This document shows positions 1 through 7,907 of a stretch of 32,086 nt of DNA, in pieces (the first letter of the stretch is position 1; each line of letters opens with the position of its first letter). The position numbers were made by a program, and so were the translations under genes. Under the pieces are notes generated by a model, which saw only the letters and a list, made by a program, of their open reading frames with translations, had not been told where the DNA came from and ran no database searches. Location of the stretch: positions 1-32,086 of the forward strand of contig RQSC01000009.1 of assembly GCA_013416795.1 (NCBI GenBank). Direction: 5' to 3'. The stretch comes from Prasinococcaceae sp. CCMP 1430 (taxonomy: Eukaryota; Prasinodermophyta; Palmophyllophyceae; Prasinococcales; Prasinococcaceae).

Positions 1-1
1 G

Positions 2-1189
2 GCGGCGCAGCGCGCGCTCGACGCCAAGGCCGCCACCGTCGCCGTCGCGCTGCCGGAGGGCGCCGACGTCGCCACGGTGACGCGCGCGCTGCTCGTCGGC
101 GCCACCAAGGAGCAGCGCTTCAAGAAGGACGCCAAGGAGGGCACGCTCGAGTCGGTGGTGCTGTGCGTCGCGGGCGGGGCGAGCGACGCGGACGTCGCCG
201 CCGAGATCGCCGCGGGCAAGGCCGTGGCCGACGGCGTCGTGCTGTGCCGCGAGCTCGTCGACGGCCCGCCGAACTGCGTCAACCCGGCGGGCATGGCGCG
301 CGTCGCGCAGGACCTCGCCGCGCGCTTCGACAACCTCGAGTGCACCATCCTCGAGGCCGCCGACTGCGAGAAGCTCGGCATGGGCGCCTACCTGGGCGTC
401 GCCGCTGCGGGCGCGCCGCCCAAGTTCATCCACCTCACGTACACGCCGCCCGGCGGCGCCGAGGGCGAGCCCGTCGCCATCGTCGGCAAGGGCCTGACCT
501 TCGACTCGGGCGGGTACAACCTCAAGGCGGGCGCGGGCTCGATGATCGAGCTGATGAAGTTTGACATGGGCGGCAGCGCGGCGACGCTGGGCGCCGCCGC
601 GGCCGTGGCGGGCCTCGCGCCCGCGGGGCCCGCGGTGCACTTCATCGTGGCGAGCTGCGAGAACATGGTGTCGTGGAACGGCATGCGCCCCGGCGACGTG
701 CTCACCGCCTCCAACGGCACGACCATCGAGGTGAACAACACCGACGCCGAGGGCCGCCTCACGCTGTGCGACGCCATCGTCTACGCGCAGCGCAACGCCA
801 AGGCCACCAAGGTGGTGGACATCGCCACGCTCACCGGCGCGTGCATCGTCGCCCTCGGCGACGAGATCGGCGGCCTGTTCACCCCCTCGGATGAGATGGC
901 CGCCGCCCTCGAGGATGCGGGCGCGCGCGGCGGCGAGACGCTCTGGCGCATGCCCATGCGCGCCTCGTACAAGAAGGGCCTCGACAGCTCCATCGCCGAC
1001 ATGAAGAACACGGGCCCGCGCGCGGGCGGCTCCATCACCGCCGCCCTCTTCCTCAAGGAGTTCGTCGAGGAGGGCGTCGACTGGGCGCACCTTGACATCG
1101 CCGGACCCGTCTGGGACGGCAAGAAGAGCCTCGCCACCGGCTTCGGCGTTGCCACGCTCACGAACTGGGCGGTCGCCCAGGGCAAGTGA
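2..1189 (+). CDS. Leucyl aminopeptidase (M17 family), 5' partial
   Basis: This is a zinc or manganese-dependent aminopeptidase that removes N-terminal residues during peptide turnover. The reading frame is open from base 2, so the real start lies left of the window; the GTG at 77 is only an internal valine codon. The M17 signature NTDAEGRL is encoded at 737-760. The metal and catalytic motifs KGLTFDSGG (from about 488) and MKFDMGGSA (from about 553) precede it in the usual order. The C-terminal half, including WRMPM, ADMKNTG, GGSITAALFLKEF and HLDIAGPVW, matches the plant/plastid type of the family closely. It ends with TGA at 1187-1189. No intron is visible. The next gene converges on it 213 bases away. 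Location (cytosol or plastid) cannot be judged without the N-terminus. Confidence 0.95.
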   Translation, partial: AAQRALDAKAATVAVALPEGADVATVTRALLVGATKEQRFKKDAKEGTLESVVLCVAGGASDADVAAEIAAGKAVADGVVLCRELVDGPPNCVNPAGMARVAQDLAARFDNLECTILEAADCEKLGMGAYLGVAAAGAPPKFIHLTYTPPGGAEGEPVAIVGKGLTFDSGGYNLKAGAGSMIELMKFDMGGSAATLGAAAAVAGLAPAGPAVHFIVASCENMVSWNGMRPGDVLTASNGTTIEVNNTDAEGRLTLCDAIVYAQRNAKATKVVDIATLTGACIVALGDEIGGLFTPSDEMAAALEDAGARGGETLWRMPMRASYKKGLDSSIADMKNTGPRAGGSITAALFLKEFVEEGVDWAHLDIAGPVWDGKKSLATGFGVATLTNWAVAQGK

Positions 1190-1402
1190 GAGGCCTCGGG
1201 GCGCGCGAGGCCGACGGCTCAAGGGGGGAAGGGGACATCCGCCCCGCCGCGATGCTCCCCGCCACACGCGCGCACGAGCGCGCGCACCAGGCGCCTAACC
1301 GCGGCGCTGCGCCCGTCACGCGCGCGCGATGACCGACCGGCCGCGTAACCCGCTTGACAAGGTCGGGGAGGTCCCTTCTCATTCGCATCGCCCGCGCGTG
1401 CA

Positions 1403-2335
1403 TTACTGCTCAGCCGCCGCGCGTCTCCGTCTCCGCGCCGCCGCGTACGCCCTCGCGATGCGCGAGCCCACGAGCGCGTTGTTTCTCACCAGCGCCACGT
1501 TGGCCGCCAGGCTCGCGCCGCGCGTCGTGTCGGCGACGTACTTGAGGATGAAGGGCGTCGTGTCGGCGCCGCTCACCCCGCGCCGCTCGGCCTCGGCGAC
1601 TGCGGCGGCCGTCGCAGCCTCCACCGGCGCAGCGTCAGCCTCGGCGTCCCGAGGCACAGGGACGGCGAAGAGCGCCCCCGACTCCATCCCCATCCTCTCC
1701 ATCGCCACGAGCATGTCCGCGCACTCCTCGGGCGTGTCGGCGCGCGCGGGCGCCCTGACCCCCGAGCTGCGCGTGAAGAAAGCCGGGAACTCGTCGGTGG
1801 CGTACGCGACGACCGGCACACCCTGCGTCTCCAGGTATTCGAGCGTCTTAGGCACGTCCAAGATGGACTTGGCCCCCGCGCACACCACTGCCACGCGCGT
1901 CCGCCCGAGCTCCGTCAGGTCGGCGCTCACGTCAAAGGTGCGCTCGGCTCCGCGGTGCACGCCACCGATGCCGCCGGTGACGAAGACACGCACGCCCGCA
2001 CGCGCAGCGAGCAGCATGGTGGCCGACACCGTGGTCGCACCCGTGTCACCAGAGGCGACGACGCGCGGCACGTCGCGCCGCGACGTCTTCTTCGCCCCGT
2101 GCCCGAGCTTCGCCAGCTCCTCCAGCTGCGCGTCGCTGATGCCCACTGTGGGCACGCCGCGCATGATTGCGACCGTCGCGGGCACGCACCCCTCCGCGCG
2201 CACGATGGCCTCGACCGCGCGCGCCGTGCGCACGTTCTCAGGGTAGGGCATCCCGTGCGAGATGATCGTGGACTCGAGCGCAACAACGGGTGCGCCACGT
2301 GCGAGCGCCGCCGCGACCTCGCCGGAGACGGCCAC
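1403..2335 (-). CDS. Pseudouridine-5'-phosphate glycosidase (PsuG/IndA type), start unresolved
   Basis: The enzyme cleaves the C-C glycosidic bond of pseudouridine 5'-phosphate to uracil and ribose 5-phosphate, the second step of pseudouridine salvage. About 310 residues cover the whole catalytic domain. Visible motifs are VALESTIISHGMPYPENV with the conserved Glu, KKTSRRDVP, the GGIGGVHRGAE glycine motif, VCAGAKSILD with the Schiff-base lysine, and the late Asn of VRNNAL. The stop is TAA at 1405-1403. The left-most codon usable as start, at 2335, is GTG. There is no in-frame ATG between it and an upstream stop at 2401-2399, and the first internal ATG lies inside the conserved motif. So either a spliced first exon exists upstream, or there is an indel near the CAG repeat. 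The alternative frame there (2456-2300) encodes a leucine-rich stretch that would suit a targeting peptide. Confidence 0.93.
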   Translation of the reverse strand: MAVSGEVAAALARGAPVVALESTIISHGMPYPENVRTARAVEAIVRAEGCVPATVAIMRGVPTVGISDAQLEELAKLGHGAKKTSRRDVPRVVASGDTGATTVSATMLLAARAGVRVFVTGGIGGVHRGAERTFDVSADLTELGRTRVAVVCAGAKSILDVPKTLEYLETQGVPVVAYATDEFPAFFTRSSGVRAPARADTPEECADMLVAMERMGMESGALFAVPVPRDAEADAAPVEAATAAAVAEAERRGVSGADTTPFILKYVADTTRGASLAANVALVRNNALVGSRIARAYAAARRRRRAAAEQ

Positions 2336-2680
2336 CGCCGGCGCGGGCGCGCAGGCGCAGCAGCAAAGCCAGCAGCAGCAGCAGCAGCAGCAGCAGGGTC
2401 AGCAGCACCGCGCGCCGCGCCACCAGCCGCGGGGGCAGCACCAACAGCGGAAACACTCCTCCTCAGGAGAAAAGGAAGCGGCGGCGGCGTGCCTCATCCA
2501 GTCGCGCTGGCGCGGGGCGCGCGAGCGCCGGCGGGCGGCGCTCACGGAGCTCGACGCGCTGGACGCCGCCAACCCGCGCGGCTGCGTGCTGCTCGCGCTG
2601 GGCGGCGCGGACTCCGACCCTGGTCGTCGCTGGGGGGGGGGGAAGGGGCGGCGGTGGCTGTGGCAGGGGTTGCGATAGCG
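2336..2680. promoter_or_regulatory. Divergent 5' region between the PsuG-type and aldose epimerase genes
   Basis: This 345-base gap separates two genes transcribed away from each other, so it should hold both promoters and possibly the missing first exon of the minus-strand gene. It contains a CAG repeat and an 11-G run at 2632-2642. On the plus strand, one frame (2262-2678) carries a glutamine run followed by an IQ-like motif, discussed under findings. I see no clear TATA box. Confidence 0.5.
2371..2396. repeat. CAG/CTG trinucleotide repeat
   Basis: About eight uninterrupted CAG units are preceded by degenerate copies (2354-2370) and followed by two more after GGT. On the plus strand one frame reads poly-Gln. 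On the minus strand the frames read poly-Leu or poly-Cys. It lies at the unresolved 5' end of the minus-strand glycosidase gene. Confidence 0.9.
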
Positions 2681-3906
2681 ATGGCAACGCTGACGAGCGA
2701 GCCATTTGGCGAAGTTGCGGGCGAGGGCGCCGCCACGCTGTACACGCTCACCGACAGACATGGCTTCGTGCTCAGCGTGACCGACTTCGGCGCCGCAATC
2801 GTGCGCTTCGTGGTGCCCGCGGAGCGCGGCGCCGTAGATGTCGCTCTCGGCTTCGACTGCGCGGAGGACTACGACGCGGGGGGCAAGCCCGGCCGGCCGT
2901 ACTTTGGCTGCGTCGTCGGCCGCGTCGCCAATCGCATCGGCGGCGCCAAGTTCTCGCTCGGCGGCGAGGACTACACCGTGCCGGCGAACGACGGCGCCAA
3001 CGCGCTCCACGGTGGGCCGAAGGGCTTCGATAGGCGCCTGTGGCGGAAGGTGGATGACGGTAGTGACAAGAGCGGGCAGCACATCACGTTCGAGCTCGTG
3101 AGCGAAGACGGCGACATGGGCTTCCCCGGCGAGGTCGTCGCGCGCGTGACGTACACGCTCGAGGGAAACGGCAGGCTGCGCACCCAAATGGAGGTGAGCT
3201 GCACGCAGCACGGCATCGCAACCGCGAAGCACAGCGCGCGGGCGCGTCCATCGGAGCGCGCATGGCGTGTGCCGCCGCGTCCCTCTGACTGCTCACAACT
3301 CGCGCTCTCGTCTCCCGACGCGTGCACGCCGTCGCCTCGCAGGCGACGACCACAAAAGAGACCCCGCTGTCGCTCGCACAGCACTGCTACTGGAATCTGG
3401 CCGGCCACGACGCGGGCACGACCGTCGACGCACACGTCCTCGAGATTTCGTCGAACGGCTACACAGCGAGCAATAGCGAGCTCATCCCGACGGCCGAGAT
3501 CGTTGACGTCACGGGCACGCCCTTCGACTTCAGGCTCGGCGTCGCACTCGGCAGCAGAGTCGAGGAGGCAGGCGGCTACGATCACAACTTCGTGCTCAGC
3601 CGGAACCGGTGCCGCCGCGGTGAGGACGTGAAGCGCTGCGCGCGCCTGAGCTGCGTATCCACTGGAGTGGCGTTTGAACTGTGCACCAACGCGCCCGGCG
3701 TGCAGTGCTACAGCGGCAACTTCCTCGACGGAGTCACCGGCAAACACGGCGCCGTGTACCACAAGCGTGGCGGGGTCGCACTCGAGACGCAGGGCTGGCC
3801 CAACGCCGTCAACGAGCTTTCGTTCCCGAGCGTCATCCTGCGGCCGGGGGAGACGTACGCGCACACCATGCTCCACGCGTTCACATGCGAAGCAGCCGCG
3901 GAGTGA
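2681..3906 (+). CDS. Aldose 1-epimerase (galactose mutarotase), two exons
   Basis: This enzyme interconverts alpha and beta anomers of hexoses such as galactose and glucose. Exons are 2681-3193 and 3343-3906, with a 149-base GT-AG intron in phase 0. Joining them restores the family motif around TTKETPLSLAQHCYWNLAG. The product has 358 residues, normal for the family. Visible active-site elements are His110 in NALHGG, His185 in HCYWNLAG, Asp251 in GYDHNFVL, and Glu319 in LETQGWPNAVN, the expected general base. The substrate-binding segment PYFGCVVGRVANRI lies at residues 73-86. The start is the first ATG of the frame that leaves the conserved N-terminal strand TLTDRHGFVLSVTDFGA intact. A cysteine- and arginine-rich insert at about residues 256-275 is slightly unusual. 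No signal peptide is seen, so a cytosolic location is likely. Confidence 0.94.
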
Positions 3907-4144
3907 GCGTCGCGCCCACTCGTGCCCAGGGAGCGCGCCGTGGAATGCGCTCAACCCCCCACAGCGACGCTGGCGAGAGCCTGAGTTACCACGCCGCGAA
4001 GGCGGCGATGCACGATAGGTGTTGTAATTACATGTGCGCGCACGTCGCGCGCAGCAGCCTCCCACAGTGTCGGCGCAAGCCGCCAAGCTGCAAAGGGAGG
4101 GAGGTCGCGCAGCGCGCCGCACACGCTGCGCGGCATGCACACGA

Positions 4145-4175
<31 letters not shown>

Positions 4176-4374
4176 GCAGCGCGTCCTCCGCGCGCGCCGC
4201 CCCGACGCGCACCCCTCCACCAACGCACGTGCACATCCGGGCCGACCCGCCCTCCCAAGGGCGTCTGCGCGCGTTGCTGTGGAAAGGGCCTGGGTCGGTG
4301 GCTCCCTTCCTATCTCGTCTACGCATGGCATCGTCACTGCGCTCGCGCACGCTCCGGAGCGCGCGCGCTACCGC
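3907..4374. other. Convergent intergenic region
   Basis: This gap lies between the 3' ends of the aldose epimerase gene (+) and the PF20 gene (-). It holds a 29-base G run and no conserved coding sequence that I can see. It presumably carries both 3' untranslated regions. Confidence 0.6.
4146..4174 (+). repeat. Poly-G run of 29 bases
   Basis: A perfect homopolymer of 29 G is followed by CGCAGC. It can form G-quadruplexes, and its exact length is likely to be unreliable in the assembly. It lies between two convergent 3' ends. Confidence 0.95.
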
Positions 4375-6405
4375 TCATCCGAAGAGGCGGAAAGTGTTGT
4401 CGCTGCCCGCGGTAATGAGCGAGCCGCTCGAGTCGAAGACGCACGCCTGCACGGCATCCTCGTGACCCTCGAGCTCCCTGACGAGCTCGAGCCCTCCAGC
4501 ATCGAGCGAATACACCTTCACGGTCGCGTCGTCGCTGGCGACCGCCAGCACCTCGCCCGAGCGGTCGAAGCAGCACTTGTTCGCCGGGTGCGAGCCCGCC
4601 TCGGCGCTGGCGCGCTCGGCCACCATGCGCACGTCCCAAAGCTTGACCACGCCGTCCGCATCGGTGGAGGCCACCGTGTCGGCCTGGGCGTTGAACGCCA
4701 CGTGGTTGCACGAGTTGAGGTGGCCATAGAAGGTCTGCACGCACAGGCCCGAGCGTGCATCCCACAGGCTGACGGTCTTGTCGCTCGAGCCCGTGCACAG
4801 CGTGTTGGTGCAAGGCATCCACGCGAGCGCGTTGACGCTGTCCACGTGCCCTCTGAAAGTCTGCCGGCAGCGCGCGGCCGTGAGGTCCCAGAGCCTCGCG
4901 CTGTGATCCAGCGAGCAGCTGGCCACAAAGTCGCCGCACTCGTGCATCGCCACGTCCCACACCGCCTGCGTGTGCTCTGACAGCGTCAGAACGCAACGGC
5001 TTGCCTCGAAGTCCCACAGCTTGACCGTGCAGTCGCCCGAGCTGCTCACCAGGTGCGCTCCGCGCGGATGAAAGTCCACGCCGCTCACCCAGTCGCGGTG
5101 GCCGTCGCCGCTCATTATGAGCTCGCCACCGGGCAGCCCCCACATCTTCCACGAGCGGTCGTCGCTCGCCGTCGCCACGATGGGCTTCTTCGGATGCATG
5201 ACCACGGATGACACGCTCATCAGGTGGCCCTTGAACGTCTTGCGCAGAGCCAGGCGCGAGGCCTCCACAGGCGGCACGATCGCGTACGCATGTGGGTTGT
5301 CGCGCGTATCGGGAGGCAGCGACGCGCCCCCCCTGAGCGTCTTGCCGCCAGCTTTGCCACCGCGGCTCGCGGCAGGCGCTTTGCCGCCCTGCATGCCCCC
5401 GCTGCCACCTCTCGCCACGTCCTTCTCGGCCCGCGCCGCCTGCTGCTGCTGTGCTCCCGCCGCACCGCCACCAGGGAGTGACTTCATGGTGCTCTCCATG
5501 GCCTCGACCTTTTGCACCATGCGGTCGCGCTCGAGGGTCGCCAGCATTTTCTCCTTCATTGCCGCCTCGTACTTGTGCCGCAGCTCCTTGATGGTTGGCT
5601 CGTACTGAGCATAGTGCGCCTTGAGCCGCTTCAGGTCCGTCACGAGCTTGTTCTTCTCCTGGCCCACGCGCCTGTGCTGCATGCGATGGAAGTCACGCTC
5701 CTTTCGGAACTTGTCCCACGTGCTCGTCGCCTTCGCCGCAATGGCCTTGGCCGCACCGAGCTCGGCGTTGAGCGCGCGCGCGGCGTCCTCGAGCTCCTGG
5801 TTCTTCATGTACACGTCGGGCACGGCGCCAACCTGCCCGTTGTCGATCTGGCCCTGCGTACCGAGCTCGTACCACTCAGTCTCGAACGTCTCTAATGTGC
5901 GGTGCATGCCCATCCTCACCAGGAAGTTGCGAATGAAATCGTCGACCACCTCTGGCAGCCTGGTGACGCGCGTGGACGTGCCGTCCTCCTCGGGACCGGC
6001 CGCGCTCGGACCGGCGTCACCGCCGGCGTTCGGCGGCTGCAGCGAGCGCAGCGCGGCCTCCAAGTCCTCGCTCGCCGCGTCATCGTCGTCAGCCTCCTCC
6101 ACCTCCACCTCCTCGTACACAAAGTCGTCGTCATCATCAGACAGGACCACCTCTGCGGGCGCACACGGCAGAGCGCGCGAGCGGCGCCGCACATGGGCGT
6201 GGCGCGGGCGTGCGTCGGGCGGATGTGCGCCGCGGCAGACGCGCGGGTGCAGGGCGGAGGCCACAAAGGCAGCGCAGTCAGTGTCGACGCTGGCGCTCGG
6301 GGGCAGCCGGCAGCTCGCAGCGGGCTGGCGCTTCCGGCGCGCTCCCCGGCCGCCTCGCTGCGGCGCGGCGCCGCGGCTCCGCCTCGCGCGCGCCTCGGTT
6401 TCCAT
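4375..6405 (-). CDS. PF20/SPAG16-like axonemal central-pair WD40 protein
   Basis: PF20 (SPAG16 in animals) sits on the central-pair apparatus of motile 9+2 flagella and is needed for assembly and beating. From the ATG at 6405 the product is about 676 residues, close to the family's 600-630. An acidic N-terminal segment (DDDDDFVYEEVEVEE) leads into the diagnostic block FIRNFLVRMGMHRTLETF-ETEWYELG. A coiled coil follows with KERDFHRMQHRRVGQEKNKL and LKRLKAHYAQYEPTIKELR. The last 290 residues hold about seven WD40 repeats, with family-typical pieces such as ATASDDRSWKMW, SSDKTVSLWDARSGLCVQTFYGHLNSCNH (split here only for naming) and DAVQACVFDSSGSLITAGSDNT. The start is uncertain: a good acceptor on this strand at 6155-6153 suggests that a first exon could be spliced in instead. 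The stop is TGA at 4377-4375. Confidence 0.9.
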   Translation of the reverse strand: METEARARRSRGAAPQRGGRGARRKRQPAASCRLPPSASVDTDCAAFVASALHPRVCRGAHPPDARPRHAHVRRRSRALPCAPAEVVLSDDDDDFVYEEVEVEEADDDDAASEDLEAALRSLQPPNAGGDAGPSAAGPEEDGTSTRVTRLPEVVDDFIRNFLVRMGMHRTLETFETEWYELGTQGQIDNGQVGAVPDVYMKNQELEDAARALNAELGAAKAIAAKATSTWDKFRKERDFHRMQHRRVGQEKNKLVTDLKRLKAHYAQYEPTIKELRHKYEAAMKEKMLATLERDRMVQKVEAMESTMKSLPGGGAAGAQQQQAARAEKDVARGGSGGMQGGKAPAASRGGKAGGKTLRGGASLPPDTRDNPHAYAIVPPVEASRLALRKTFKGHLMSVSSVVMHPKKPIVATASDDRSWKMWGLPGGELIMSGDGHRDWVSGVDFHPRGAHLVSSSGDCTVKLWDFEASRCVLTLSEHTQAVWDVAMHECGDFVASCSLDHSARLWDLTAARCRQTFRGHVDSVNALAWMPCTNTLCTGSSDKTVSLWDARSGLCVQTFYGHLNSCNHVAFNAQADTVASTDADGVVKLWDVRMVAERASAEAGSHPANKCCFDRSGEVLAVASDDATVKVYSLDAGGLELVRELEGHEDAVQACVFDSSGSLITAGSDNTFRLFG

Positions 6406-6575
6406 TTCCCTCTTTCCGTTTCGTTCCGGAGCGCTCGCACGCGCAGAGCCCACGCGATGCGCGCGCGCGTGCGGCCCCGCACGGCCCGCGGCGCAGCGCC
6501 CGCGGCTGCCCGGTTCGGCAGCACACGCAGCCCCTCCGCGATGGGGCGAGCGCTCCGCCGCGGCGGCACGCGACC

Positions 6576-6576
6576 N
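6576..6576. other. Unresolved base (N)
   Basis: A single N in C-rich low-complexity sequence in the intergenic region. Like the N at 16035 it may mark a contig join of unknown true length. Confidence 0.9.
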
Positions 6577-6967
6577 CGGGTGACGCGGCCCCCTCCCCCC
6601 TCCCCCCCCAGGGGCCACAGCAGGCGATCGGGGAACGCGGCCGTGCCGAAAGCGGCTCCGGCTCCCCTGGCTGCCGCGGCCCGGGCCTGGCAATGGCACA
6701 CACACAGCAGGGAGTTCGATGCCCACGGGAGAGCTCCGTATGGACTGACAGATGAGGTCCCATGCCAACCTGGATGATGGCGCCGTGAGCAGCAGCAGCA
6801 GTGATGCGTGCGCGCGTGCGGGCCACCCACACGTTGCTCGGCGCGCCAATCATTTCGCCCCTCGGGCGCGGCGGCGCGCGCGCGCGCCGCGCGCGGCGGC
6901 GGCGCCACTCGCGGCCTCGGCCCCTACTTTGACCGAGGGAATCGCGCCGCGCGCGGGAAATCGCCGC

Positions 6968-6996
6968 AAAAGAAAAAGAAAAAGAAAAAGAAAAAA
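6968..6996. repeat. A-rich hexanucleotide microsatellite (AAAAAG)n
   Basis: About four to five units of A5G in tandem, ending in six A. It is a simple-sequence repeat in the intergenic region; further A runs follow at 7081 and about 7119. Confidence 0.85.
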
Positions 6997-7770
6997 CCTG
7001 ATGCGACCGGCGTGGGCGCGTGGGCACGCTCCACGCCGCAGGTTCGTTCGCATTCGAAGCGGACGACGACGCGCGGTACCAAAAAAAAAACAAAAGGGGT
7101 GGAAAAGGACGCCGCTCCAAAAAAAAAAAAAAAAGAGCTGTTGCGCCCCGCCGCCGCTTTTTGTGCGCGCAGCAGCGCCGAGGGGCCAGAGCGCGCGCGC
7201 GACGGCGCGCACCCTCCCCCCCTTTCCCCCTTTCCCCCCTTCCACCCCCCCATTCCCTGTGGGCGGGGAGGTCGGTGGCGAGGCGGAGGAGGAAGAGCGC
7301 GCCCGGCGGCGCCGGCCAGGGCGGGAGAAATGGCCAAGCGCGGCCGAGCAGCCGACGGCGCGCCGCAGTCGCCCACGGGGAGGTGCGGGCGCGCGCGCTT
7401 CGAACGCGCGAGGCGCGGGCGTGCGGGCGGCAGGGGAAGGCGGTGGGGGGGCGGGGGCGGCTGCGCGCGTGGTCTTGGGGCGGCGTGGGCGAGGTGGTGG
7501 CGGCGGGGAATGACGCGCTTGTCGACCTGTGATGGGTCCGGGCTCGCGCACGTGCGCGGTATCGCGCCGCGACTCGCCCCTCGCTCACTCGACGGGGCGC
7601 GAGTGCGGGCATCCGGAGCGTACGGTCCCGAAGCCGCCGCGGGCCAGGGGGCCGGCGCGCGCGCAACGAGCGGGGTGGGCCACCGCACCCTGGCGCCTGG
7701 GAAGGGCGAAACCGCCGCGCCGCAGCGGCGCAAAACGCAAGCCCCCGCCCCTGCGCTCGCTTGCGCACGC

Positions 7771-7793
7771 GGGTGGGTGGGTGGGTGGGGGGT
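7771..7793 (+). promoter_or_regulatory. G-quadruplex-type motif upstream of the phosphatase gene
   Basis: Four G3-T units are followed by a G6 run, a near-ideal quadruplex-forming pattern. It lies about 115 bases upstream of the ATG of the phosphatase gene, so it would fall in the promoter or 5' untranslated region. A regulatory role is inferred from position only. Confidence 0.5.
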
Positions 7794-7907
7794 GAAGTGC
7801 GCTCCACGCGATCCGCGGGCATCGCAGAAGTGCTGGTGCGCGCCAATTCGCCCGTCCAGACGAGCGCGGCCGCCCCGCGCATCGCGCTGCCGCGCGCTGT
7901 GCGCTCC

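Larger units (their letters stand above)
6406..7907. other. 1.5 kb divergent intergenic region, low complexity
   Basis: This lies between the 5' ends of PF20 (-) and the phosphatase gene (+). It contains one unresolved base (6576), A-rich and C-rich homopolymer runs, an AAAAAG-type microsatellite, a run of about 16 A near 7120 and a strong G-quadruplex motif. The open frames here are GC-driven, with compositions such as poly-Arg/Pro/Ala and no recognisable domain. It should hold both promoters and 5' untranslated exons. Confidence 0.6.

Noticed and set aside
1329-2246. Long plus-strand frame antisense to the pseudouridine glycosidase gene
   Set aside because: It is a mirror of a strongly conserved minus-strand coding region at high GC, rich in Ala/Ser/Arg with no domain.
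4375-6405. LIS1/PAFAH1B1 identity for the WD40 protein
   Set aside because: No LisH start and too long; the RMGMHRTLE, KERDFHRMQH and YGHLNSCNH blocks point to PF20/SPAG16.
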